Shown here in pieces: positions 20,013 to 32,300 of a stretch of 64,000 nucleotides of DNA. The notes beneath the pieces are model-generated. The model had not been told where the DNA came from. It ran no database searches and saw only the letters and a list, made by a program, of their open reading frames with translations. The translations under genes and the position numbers were made by a program. The first letter of the stretch is position 1. Each line of letters opens with the position of its first letter. Origin of the DNA: Charina bottae (Eukaryota > Chordata > Lepidosauria > Squamata > Charinaidae); the NCBI GenBank assembly GCA_023362775.1, contig JALMGJ010000004.1:37774929-37838928 (forward strand), given 5' to 3'.

Positions 20013-20872
20013 ACTTCCGTGACAGATGAGCCAAACTGGAAAGGGCAAGGAAGCCATGCTTCTCACATCTGTCTAAGAACAGAGACAGGCATGTACCATG
20101 TAGCTGGGCTTTGGGAAAGTAACTGGATATCATGGCTGCTCCCTTTTGTAATTTGCACCCGTTAGTAAAATTAGATTTGAAAACAAGGCTACTTCATCAG
20201 CATTTCAGCTTGGTTATGAGATTCAGTTACAGAAACAAAATTCTGCAAGACAAAATTGAAAAGTTGCAAGTCCCTTCAATTAGAAAAGATGAAGCATAGT
20301 AATTATGAAACAAGAATGTAGTCAGTTCTCAACTGTCCATAAATCTCAGATCTAATACTATGTAACTTTTAAAAGAAATACAATAAAATTAGGGGAGGGA
20401 AATCCAGTGGTGAAATTCCCATTTCTAAAATTCTGCCAGGGTTGCACTGGCTATGGCAGAACGTTTGCATGTGTGTCTGGAAAAATAAGCACACAAGTTG
20501 CAGGGGTGGCCTACCACTGTGGTGGAACAAGGACGATTCTGTTCCAGAGTCTCTCTCACCATTGTCAGAACACTAACCTTGTAGGAGGGGTGTCAATGGA
20601 CATATCTGCTCCACTGAGACAGTGATTTATAGAGGCAGTCCTTCATCTACAGACATAGCCACTGGCCGTGATGATAGCCATGACGACATTAACGACAAAC
20701 ACATTATTTTGACAACACACAAATGACATGATTATATAACTAGCACCGTAATGTCTGATCCATGTATGTACAATGTGTCATTTGCACGATATCATGACGT
20801 ATGTTGTCACCTCCCCCCCACACCCGGTGGTCACAGATCTCTCTCTCTCTTTCTGTCCAGAGAGAAGGAGAT
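20013..20872. other. non-coding stretch, nothing recognised
   Basis: No gene or RNA. Positions 20640-20800 share loose words with 61700-61800 (ACAAATGA..., TATGTAACTGGC-like) and may be an old unnamed repeat. Confidence 0.3.
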
Positions 20873-21095
20873 CCACTAGTGGTTTAGGCAACAGACTAGA
20901 AACCAGGAGACCTGAGTTCTAGTCCTGCCTTAGGCATGAAAGCTGGCTGGGTGATCTTGGGCCAGTCACTCTCTCTCAGCCCAACTCACCTCACAGGGTT
21001 GTTGATGTGGGGAAAATAGGAGGAGGAAGGAGTACTAGGTATGTTCGCTGCCTACAGTTATACGGGATAGAAAACAAATAATACATAATATATAT
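20873..21095 (+). mobile_element. tRNA-derived SINE with GGGTTGTTG/GGAGGAGGAAGG body
   Basis: Head CTAGTGGTTTAGGCAACAGA with B-box-like GAGTTCTAGTCC, then CTGGGTGATCTTGGGCCAGT, CTCACCTCACAGGG and GGGGATAGAAAA-like tail words. The head resembles Sauria SINE, but the 3' part is of a different type, also seen at 51171. Confidence 0.78.
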
Positions 21096-21139
21096 ATATA
21101 TATATCTCCCCCTCTCCCTCTCCCTCCCTCCCTCCCTCC
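21087..21139. repeat. (TA)n and (CTCCCT)n microsatellites
   Basis: Adjacent simple repeats at the SINE tail. Confidence 0.85.
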
Positions 21140-21144
21140 AATGA

Positions 21145-23497
21145 ACCTTTGGATGCCTTCCTGGGACAAGAAGACTGTGCCCTTATCTTTGTTTTCTATT
21201 TCTCTGGAACCAGCTTTACATACTCTAAAAACAGCAGCCCAGTAAACTTTTACAAAATGTCACATTTTGTACCCATTATTTTAATTTGGAATCCCCACTC
21301 CATCACTTTATCCAAAATCTTTCTCTGTAGCATAAGGTATATTTAATGCATGTGAATAATACATTACATTTACAAGTTTTGTATTTTAATATACTGAACA
21401 TACAACTGAAAATGAAAAGTAATAAACAAAGCTATATGCATAATTTATTCACAGTCTGAAATAATAAAAACAGGATTTGAAATGACCGAAGTTTATATTG
21501 TCACAGCTATTATTAACAGTGTGCAGATAAAGAAATAATCAGTAGCAGGTATTCAGGTATGCTAATTCTGGAAATAGTGAACTATTAATGATGTGCAGAG
21601 ATTTTCCTGCTCAGTTTAAGCATGTAATGTACATCATAGGGGACAAGCCAAAGTATTGACTTGCGAAGTTCACACTTTTTGAAAGGGAAAAGGGAGACCT
21701 CCAATTCTATGGTTTGGGATGAGGTCAATGAGCACTCAATGACAAACTTTAACATTTCAAGCAGCCTTCCCCACTCATTGCTCCTCAGATATTCAATTTC
21801 AATTCTTTGAGGCCACACTGGCTAAGAATTCTGGGAAAGGAACTCCAGCACATTTGGAGGTGGTGAAAGACATGGCTAAACTTTTTTTTCATACAATAAT
21901 CACACTATTTTCAGATATAGGATATTCACTGGAGAAAGCTGGTGAATATGCACTAGATCATTTATTTCAAGAACAGATATCTCCAAAAATTCAGATTTCA
22001 TTCACAGTCAACACATGGCACAACAGCATCAGCAGCTCCTTCACTGCAGACAATCAGTGCACCAAGATAATTGTCTCTTAATCCATTTGGTTTTGTGCTG
22101 GACTGTAGCAGAAACCTATCTGACAGCACATGTGGCTGGTAGTTGAGGTATTCTGCAAACAATGGGTTGCCAGCTTCAGTCAAACTTATTGAAATAAATG
22201 GATTTTAAATTATTAATGGATCTTAAGTTTTGTGGACTCTAAATCCAAGCATTTATATATTTCGGCATCTTCTTTGTACATACAGCGATCCAATACTGAA
22301 GTAGGTTGCAGAAAAAGAACGCGAGTCACAAAGGTAAGTTTGGATGTGGCAAAATGGTATCCTTTCTTGACAAACCCATAAAACTGGAAATTACATTTCT
22401 GTATTTTTCTTTGGATAACATTCAATTTAGATAATGCCCAGCAATTATATTTTGGATTTGCCATCTGTAGCAAACTCTATCCTTTTCAATCTTTAGATAT
22501 TACTAACATAAGCAATGCGTCGATGTGTCCTGGGAATCAAAGTAGAATGCAGTTTCTAACTGATATTTTAAAGATGCATATTTGTTTTGAATTTGATTTT
22601 TAAAATAGTTTGCTTTCAGTCCTTCTCAAGTAGTGATTGAAAGTACATTGTAATAATCTGTCAAAGCAATGTCTCAACACAAGACGGCATATTATTAGTT
22701 TGAGGAAACATTAAATAAACTTGGGAAAATTCTTAGGGTTAAGTAAAGTGAATGTAGGGAAGACATTCACTTTATTTTTGCATTCAGAAGAATAAGCAAT
22801 TTTAAAGTTCAGATATTTTTTTAAAAAGTTTTGTGTACTAAAGAAACAATGTTTTGAACAGCATAGAAAGTCTGTGGTCAACATTTTTTTTTAATCAACG
22901 ATAGGCTTACCACAGATCACCAAACTGAATCATACTTCTCCCAGACAAATAAAAAGGAGGATGCAAGCAAAGCTAATGCCCTCTAGATGTTTTGAACTGC
23001 AACATACAGAATTCCAACCACAAAGCCAATGGCCATGTTGGCTGAACATTTTAGAAGTTGTACTCTACTACTGGAGGACAGCAGATTGTGGAAGCTTACT
23101 ACTGTCAGACATCCCAGTAAACCTACAGAATTTTTTTCTGTGAAAGCTTACAGATTCATTTGGTGATTGAGGCAGCTCCAGCCACACAAAGCATGTTATG
23201 CAAAACTCTCCCACCAGTGAATGAATAGGATAGCTCTTGCTGGGAGGGAAGTTCATTGGATGTCTGAAAACTTCCATACTTGCACTAAGAGGGGAGTCGG
23301 AAACAGAGACTAAAAGACATTACTCCAAGTCCTTCAACAAGTCTTATTTAGAATAATATTATTTCTTAAAATAACCAACTGAGGCAGGGGGGAAAACCCC
23401 AAACAAGAGTTACCCATGCTACGTATATGGTTCATTCCTTATGGTTGAAATTCTCCCCAGTGCAGCTGCAGATTTTGAATGCCGGAACAGTAAGAAC
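21145..23497 (-). other. probable GCC2 3' UTR and downstream flank
   Basis: Non-coding sequence following the GCC2 stop codon in transcript direction. Minus-strand AATAAA signals occur at 22771-22776 and 21961-21966. I cannot tell which is used, nor where the UTR ends. Confidence 0.4.
22771..22776 (-). promoter_or_regulatory. candidate GCC2 polyadenylation signal
   Basis: AATAAA on the minus strand, about 720 nt after the stop codon; the nearest exact hexamer I found downstream of the stop. Confidence 0.35.
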
Positions 23498-23568
23498 TCA
23501 TCGGAGTCCTGACCAGCTGTGTAAGTAGGATGCCCATCCGGAGGCCTGGGCCATGCTCTCTTCGTCAC
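23498..23568 (-). CDS. GCC2: GCC2 exon 23 (last coding)
   Basis: 71 nt, phase 1 in, ending TGA at 23498-23500. Encodes GWASYLHSWSGLR, the characteristic GCC2 C-terminus. Acceptor AG at 23569-23570. Confidence 0.94.
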
Positions 23569-26500
23569 CTTACAAAACACAACACAACACAACCCATACT
23601 GGTTTTAAATATCAAGCCCCAGATTTCAATGACAGGACATAAAGCACAATTCAATCTTTTAGTAAATTACACTATACCTTTAATGTGCATAGTTAAGATG
23701 GTTAGTATGATTAGAATCACAGTAATTACCATTGGTAGGAGAGCCATGTTAGTCTATGGTGGCAAAAGACCAGAAGGGGTCTGATAGCACCTTTTCTGAC
23801 TAACACATTTTATTAAAAGGGAAAAACTTTCCTGAGCTGTGGCTCACTTCATCAGATGCAGAGAGAACCCGTAAAGGCAGAGTTAAGCAAGAAGTGTCAA
23901 GGATCTGCCGTGAAACGGACACTCTCTTGTTGCATACAGATTGGCTGGGCTGGGCAATGATTTTCAGACACTTTTGCTCAATGTTTTTTTTAAACGAATA
24001 AATTAAAAAACATTATCTTCTTCCTAGCGTTTTCCTGCTATTTTCGCAGGGTCTGCTTTTCGGATCTTGAAACACATTATGAGAAAGAAAATCATGTCTA
24101 TAGTTAAATGTTTCAGATAATTTGAACGTTAAGTAGTCACAGATGGTTTCTTAGAAGCAGCAGTTTAGATTGCACTATTACTTTTGTTAAATAGACTTTT
24201 TTCAAGAGTTTCAATTATAGGAAAACAATGGTTGGAATTAGTTGCAAATATACCACAACTGTTACCATGTGTCCCTTCGTTTAATAATGCTAGTAGCAAA
24301 ACAGACTCACATACCTTGAGCAATTGCAACTAGTTTTCCTTTTTCTTCAGGACTTAGTTGCAACATGGTGTCTATTACTGGAAGAAGCCTCTCTCTTTCA
24401 CTGCCTGATTTTAGAAATATAAACTGTAACAGCACGTTCTTCAAATATTCCAGATTAGCAACTGATTTCTCTCGTTCCTGGTTTCTTTCTAATCGCCTTA
24501 TTTCACTTTTAAGAAGCTGAGATGAAAAACAAAGAAATACATTTCTTAGAATGAAGATGAGAAAGCACAGAGTTTATTAGGCAAAACGTTGTATTAGAAT
24601 AATAGCCCTGAAAACAGTATAGTCGGGTCTGCCCAGTTAAAAGATCCAAGGTAGACTTAATGTAGTGTAATACCGGAGACAGGAAGGGTCAGTTTGTGGT
24701 CCTTCAGGTAGGGTTGAATATACAGTTGCAATCGAAATTATTCAACCCCCATTGCAAATCAGGTTTATTGCCAAAATGAAGGCAATTGGCAAAATGAAGG
24801 CAAACAGGCTTTCAGCTGTTTGCAATGAACAAATCAAACAAAAGCAATTGAAATAGCTCAACACAATGAATGCTTCAAGTGGTTTCCCCAAATTCAACTG
24901 GAAATGCAACTTATAATGACGTCTCCAGTCTCAAAATTTTTCAACCCCTTCATGGCAAGCATCTTCAGTACTTAGTAGAGCACCCTTTTGCTGTTACGTT
25001 GAGCTATTTCAATTGCTTTTGTTTGACTTGTTCATTGCAAACAGCTGAGAGTCTGTAAATTTTGACAATAAACCTGATTTGCAATGGGGGTTGAATAATT
25101 TTGATTGCAACTGTATTTCTTGCAATTCCTAGTCATTAGCAATGTGTCTGAGGCTGAGGGGAGTTAAACTCACAATTTCCTGATTTCTCGTATAATATAA
25201 TAAATTCCTCTGCAGTCAGACAAGGATTAACAGTGCACCAACAATCTTAAAGAAATCTGTCAGGGAGTTAGAACATTGCACTGTGTTCCTTCTGATTTCA
25301 AGTGTCCCATTTTATACTTTATACCATACTGTGACATCTTCTCTGTTTCAGAACACAGAGATTTTTCAAAAATAGATAACAAACTCATATCCTGGATCCA
25401 TTCCTTAAAATTGGGAGAGTGACTTTCTTTCTGATTATACAGAATTATTCTCTTTGCCATATCCCAGGCTCTACAGAGCCAAAGCTCTTCATGAGATGAC
25501 AGATTCCATGTTTTACAAATATAATTCCACATCACATTAAAAAACTTAACATTTTTAACACGTGTATTAATTTGAAACCAAAACAAAGTGATAATAGAAC
25601 AGGACCAAATCATGTGTCCTAAAGAACCCTAGCCATGCGTGCGGAGTGAGCTCCCGCACTAGCTCCAGCTCTTGCTAACTTAGCAATTCGAAAGCATGCA
25701 AATGCAAGTAGATGAATAGGTAGCACTTCGGTGGGTAGGTAACAGCGTTCCACGCACGTCATGCAGCCACATGACCGTGGAAGCGTCTTCGGACAACGCT
25801 GGCTCTTCGGCTAACAAACGGAGATGAGCACCGGCCCCTAGAGTCGGACACGACTGCACAAATGTGCGGGGGGAACCTTTACCTTTTTTTAAAGAACCTT
25901 CAAATTTTGTATTTTGCCAGCATAAGAAATTTAACGCCCATCCCTTTTTAAATTCTTTGAGGGATCCTAAACATCATTTGAAGATTCCAACTTAAACTTT
26001 GATATGGTCAACCTCTCTTCCCACTTCCATCCCTTCTGTATTTTATTTGCTTATTCATCTACCAAGTTACCTGTGTCTAGGTTTTGCCCAACCAACTAAA
26101 ACTTCTCACGAGAGATCACCACTTGCAAGAATAGGAATTGAACGAAGGATGCCATGACAGTAGAGTGCGTGAATTGTTAAGTTGTGCAAACAAGAGCAGG
26201 ATGTCATCAAATTCACATATACCTTAAATCTAAGTTGGAGCATGGTAAGTATATGCCTACTAACCTTTATTTGTTCCATTAGGATAACATTGGTTGCTTC
26301 TGACTCACGAAGCAATCCACTTAAGTGATCAGCACTCTTTGATGTTGTATTTAACTTCTGGACCAACTCTTGTTTTGTGAGCTCTGTTTCCCATTGTGGA
26401 GGTTCTAAAATTGTTTACAAAGAGACGATTTCTGACTTGCTCAGTACATTTTTTAACTATATGGATTTTAATTTATGGCTATAACCCAAAATTATATGCA

Positions 26501-29298
26501 TTTTTAAACTTCTTTTTGATTTTTAAAGTCCAAATTTCCATTCTCACTCTTGCAAACAATATCAAAAGAAAAACCCTTTTACTTTATGAACGTTCAGAAT
26601 TTTAGCCACCAGTCATTCCAAGTATCAAGCTTACATACTTAATATTGGTCAAAATTGTTAAATTTGTCAACCTTATAAAAATAATATCTGAAAATTCTAC
26701 ATCTAACTGTTTAGAATACTATCAGTTGGCACCGTCAATTTAAGAATAGCAGAGATTAGTAAGACAAAGGTACTTCATCACAAATTGGAATTTAGGAGGA
26801 GTCTGTTCACTTCTTTGCTCTCCTGTATCTCTATCTCTAGTGGAAGATGCAAAAGACCTCCAATAGCAGCTAGAAGAAGAAACTTGCACGGTGAAGAGCT
26901 AACAACTCTTAGCTAACAACTCGAAGAGTCCCCTTCGGGGGAGATGGAGCGGTAACAGAAATTGAACGAACGAAAAAACAAACAAACAAACAAACAAATA
27001 AATAAAATAATAATAATTAAAAAAAACTGGCTACTTTGACAGACATAGCCAGGCCAAGGCCATTCTCCTCCAAATTTCAAAAGCAGCCCAGCACTGGGAG
27101 CATCTGAAGATCCATGGAGAATTGTAAACAAGTTTATTCCCATAGTAATACATCGCCCAAAGATTCAGAGATAGAATAGCAATCAGACCTGTGCACATCT
27201 CTTAATAATTTGTCTACTTGTTATATTTTAAATGCATAGTAAATTATTTTCAATTTGTTGCTGGGGTATAAAATATTTCAAATGAATGACTCTGGTAATA
27301 CACTAGAAGTAAACTCTAAAACTCCCATGCCCCACCATATGGCCATCTTACCAAATTTCATTTCTGGAGTATTGAGAAGCTGTTCTAAGGATGGTACATA
27401 GGTACTGGCAGAAGATACAGATTCTGTGTCAGTGGTTTCCATTCCTTCACCTTCTTCTCTAGTTACAGTATGTACATCAAGAAGGGGAAGGTCAGTGCTC
27501 CTTCGTTCTCGCAAGCTTTTGTTTGGTAGACTGGAAGGAGCAGAATCTGAAAAACAAATGAATAGAAAATAATTGAGACTACTAGCTGGGAGTTACATGA
27601 GCACTATAAAATTATATAATAAAACAGCATCAAAAACACGGAGTTACCCAACAGAACAGCTCCAAATATTTGTTTTCAAGGCAGAAAATCAATCACTACC
27701 CATTTTTGTTGCAAATGAAGCCATTGCATTACATCATCAACTATATAAATTACTGTTCAGAGATGCTTCCAGCTGTGCTACCTGAAGTAAACTGTCTTCA
27801 GTTGAATCTTCACAGACCATAATGAAATAATAAAACACTTGATTTAGTGACAAAAATTACAATTCACCGTAAAATTGTTTATTCAAATGTATGTGACTTG
27901 GGAAGAGAATTAATCTTAATTTAAATTTAGGCAAATGAGTACCGTTGTCAGGTACCTTCTGCTGAATTTTCATTTTTTCTTCAAATGAAAAATGGACCAC
28001 TAGCTTACTTTTCGCGTTTGGCTCGCTTCGGAGTTGAAAAAGCTGGGTTTCAACTTTAGATAGCTGCTGTTGTAATGTTTCCACAGTCTTTCTGTGCTCC
28101 TCTTGCAGATGTCTGACTTGGTCCCGGAAACTATTCCGAAGAGCTTCATTCTGGGCTGTCAGCTGACTCACAGTCTGCGCATGTTCTGATTTTAGTACCA
28201 TGTTTTCAGATTGTATTGTGCAAAGTCTGGAAAACATCCCACCCGTCCCAAGTTTCAATATTAGAAAAAGTAATAAATATCCTGAGACTAAGAGGAAGGA
28301 ATGTCTACATTAGCACTGTTGACCATTTCTCTTAACAGATTACTTTATTAAGAGATATTCCCATTACAGGAATATTGACTTTTAGTTCTAAAGATTATTA
28401 ACAAAGGAGATATTTGGACGCATAATTAAAAAAATTATGGCTAGTCACAAGCCAACAGTAAAAAGTATATGCTAAAAAACATACTTTTCTCGGAGCTCTG
28501 CTTCTTTTGCTACGGTCTCTTGAAGAATCTTATTGTGCCTGTCCAGCAATGTATCATGTTCAGACTGCAAGGTCTGAAGGTCCACCAGATTAATGTGTAA
28601 GTTATGTTGTGTATCTTGCAATTTAATTTTCAGTTGCTCTATTACCTTTTCCATGTGTTCTCTAAAAGAAAAAGTTTACAACGTATTAGAAAATGTATAA
28701 CTTGCTTCTTTAAAAATGACAAGTTATTAACATAAATTACAGGTGAGCAATTTGAACTCTTTTGAACAAGAAACTTCATGAAAAGTCCTCCCTCAAGTTT
28801 GAAGTGGGCCTTTTTGAGCATTTGGTGAGTTTTGCACATTAAATGTTTCAAAGCATTTTATTTATTTATTTAAATAGCTCCCAGAGTCACTGGGAGTCAG
28901 GCAGCATGTATATTTAATATTTTATTTTATTTTATTTATTTTGCAGGTCTCTAAAACAGTTTATTCTGTATTTTATTGGCTATTACCATGGGATCAATAT
29001 GGTTTAATTGGAATCAGTATGTAATAGAATTGTAAAATAATAGTAACAGGAATGATAAATGGATTTGATTTTCTGCAGTCACATCCCAAATTATGTATTC
29101 ACAGGTAGGTATACTCCATGAAATGTACATGGAAAGGCCACATTTCCCGGCTACTGCATGTATACGGGCCAAAAAGTTATGCCATAGGGATTGAGTCCCA
29201 TCTATTACTCTAACTTCTCATGCACATGCATGGTATGGTAGAGCAGGAGATTGCTTTCTGGGAAAGATCTCAACCTTTGAACCAGATTTTATCAAATG

Positions 29299-29329
<31 letters not shown>

Positions 29330-32300
29330 AAACAAAAAGCACACGGAAGCTACTGAAAGATTCAGTTGGAGGCAGAGGGTTTTGGATAAGATGCTTGGTT
29401 GACAACAAAACTAACTTTATGCTACTATCACTCTGGAGAACATCTAAGTCAGTGTTTGTCAACCTTGACAACTTTTAAGGTGTGAGGACTTCAACTCCCG
29501 TAATTCCCCAGAAAGCATGGCTGGCTGGGGGATTCTAGGAGTTGAAAGTTCACAAATCTTAAAGTTGCCAAGGTTGAGAAACACTGATCTAGGTGATGGG
29601 AATCGTTCTCGTTTCCCATCTCTGGGACAGATGGACCCTTTGGAACCTAAGGTACTGCTGTCCAGTTATATGGATATGACATGAAAATATACATATGGAC
29701 TGAACCGTCGCTTTTAGTTTATGGTTTTCCTGGAAAAAGAGTATGCTGGATCTGGAACACACTGATGTGACTATTTGTCACGAACGGCCCCTGCCACAGA
29801 GCCATTTGTGACATGACGCCAGCTGGGGAGCGCTGGCAGACGTGCAAGAAAGAGACAGCGATGTGGATTCAGCACCACGTACACTGGACAGGGTACTCAG
29901 AACAAAAGAGGCGCGAGACGAAAAGAGGCAGCGGCCCGGACAGACTCGTTAGAAAAGGGGAGGGGAAGACATGTACTTAAATTGTAACTTGTGGAAATGT
30001 AGTCACTTGAATCTTAAAGTGTTATGGATCACGAACTGCAATAAAGATTACTTTTGATTCCAACGTGTTTCGTGTGAGGAGTGCTGATTGCTAGCTCAGG
30101 ATCGTCATACTATTTTATATAAAATACAAACATACGTCAACTATTAGGACTGCTTTATATTGCTTTTTTAGATGTTATTTTAGTTGTGGTGAGGTCTTTA
30201 CTGAATAGAAAGGGAGAGTAGGCAGGAACAAACTCTGCCAATTTTCTTTTATATTCCTTTCTTGAAGAAAGAACAAGAGGAAGAGCTAAGCTGATCACTA
30301 GCATATTAGCTCATTCAGCCAATTTTAAAGGTAAAAATAGCCAACTGGTTAGATACTCTCTGTTTAAAAAATGAGAATAGAAATCATTCAGATTTTATAA
30401 AAGTAGTGGATTCTAGATGATCACCCTTCCCTCTTCAAAGGTGATTCTTGAACCTGGAACTAAAAATTTGATTCAAAACAAAATTCAACCCATTATATGT
30501 AAAGCTTACCTTTCTTGTTTGTTCACATCAGTTTCAGATTGTGAAGATTTATTCTTCTGTTTTAAGACATTATGAACACGGACTTTGTAGTTTTCAAATT
30601 CAGAGGTTACAGCAGAATGTTCTGCCTGCAATGAGATACAGGATAAAATGAAAATAACTACAGGTAGTCCTCGACCTACGACCATTTGTTTAACAAACAT
30701 CTGAAGTTATGATGGCGGTGAACGAATGGTGGTTACGACTGGTCCTTGGAGATCTGGCTGTCCCAGCACCCCCATGGTCATGTGATCGCGATCTGGGTGC
30801 TTGGCAACTGGTTAGCACTTACGACCGGTTGCAGTGCCCCGAGATCATTTGCAACCTTCCCTGCCGGCCTCCTCAGAGAGTCAATGGGGAAGCCAGCAGG
30901 GGAGGTCACAAGTCGCTGGGTAAGTCTCCTCCACCTGTGCACCCTCCCCCAGTACCTCTGTGCTCATGCCACACTGGCCACTCATGCACCCCTGCGCACC
31001 CTCCCCGACCTTCGCCCGTACCCCTACTGACCCGTGCCGTACCCCCATACGCCCTCCCCAGCCCAGCAGCAGCCACTTACAGTACCTGCCCGCTGGCCTG
31101 GGACTTGCAACTTCCTGCTGGCTTCCCCACTGACTTTGGTTGTGGGAAGCCAGCAGGAAGTTGCCTCGCCTAACAACTGTGGGATTCAGTTAACGATGGC
31201 AACCGGGACTGCAGTCGCTAAGCAACGCAGTCGCACTTTACGACTGTGTCGCATAGCGATGGAAATTCTGGTCACAACTGCCGTCGTAAGTTGAGAACTA
31301 CCTATACTTTCTATATAAACAGCTAAACAATCACTTATGATACAATTGACATATAAAAAACAAGAACAGAGTAATTATTTCTCTTCCCTCATCTTTGTAA
31401 AATAAACTACTTTTATATAATGAATATATAAATGAAACGTCTGCAAGAAAACAACAAGGCTCAGAGAGCACCATGGACTCCACAGTTCAACCCTGAGCTA
31501 CAAATATTCTCTTCGATTGATAATGAATATATGTCTAATTTTGTAGGAATAGCAGAAAAAATACTTTTGTTTCAAAACTAATTATCAACATTATTTCACA
31601 GTCTCCCCATACACCATGAATGATGGAATAAGTACAATGTTATTTGTAACCAAAGTGTACCCAGCTGCTTCATAGGACAATTACTATGCAAGCTAGGGCA
31701 AAAATCCTACAAGGCCTGATTTAGCCATGACACATCCAGACATAAACCAGTCCCTTTCTAAAGCTTCATCCATCAAAAGCCTAGTTATAATTACATTCTG
31801 AGTCATTCAATTTTGCAAAAGCAAACAAGATTGAAAATTACACGTTAAATCTTCAGGAGCTTGTTAAAGAGCCCACAAAAGCACTCTGCTATAAACAGAG
31901 TATCTATCTTTTAGTCTAGTGCACTCCACAGATTATTCACACAGGCCTCCCATAGTACAAATATTCTTAGCATCTTGTCATAATTTGATTTTCCATCTGC
32001 TTTTCAAAATAGTCTTCAGGAAATAGGGCCTATGCTTCTCCAACTACCATTATCAAGTACAAACTAGCTACTGAAAATGTAAATTAGTTCTTCTTGGGTC
32101 AGTTCCCACAGAACACACACTTAAAAGGTGAATACTTAAAGGCCACTTTTTTATACAATCCTACGGATTAAACCTTGGTAAGATAATATTTCTGCCTAAA
32201 ACAGACACACAAATAGCTTTCCACAGTGCCATTCTCCGTTTAAGTGCCTTGCAAGCAACTGAAAGGCACCCCGTGTCTATGCAGCCTTTGGAGCAATGGT

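Noticed and set aside
20407..20625. Plus-strand 72-residue ORF as a small gene
   Set aside because: No homologous motif, splice signals or codon pattern to support it.
24870..25058. ORF inside the Tc1/mariner element as a transposase remnant
   Set aside because: It lies largely within the inverted repeat and shows no helix-turn-helix or DDE motif.
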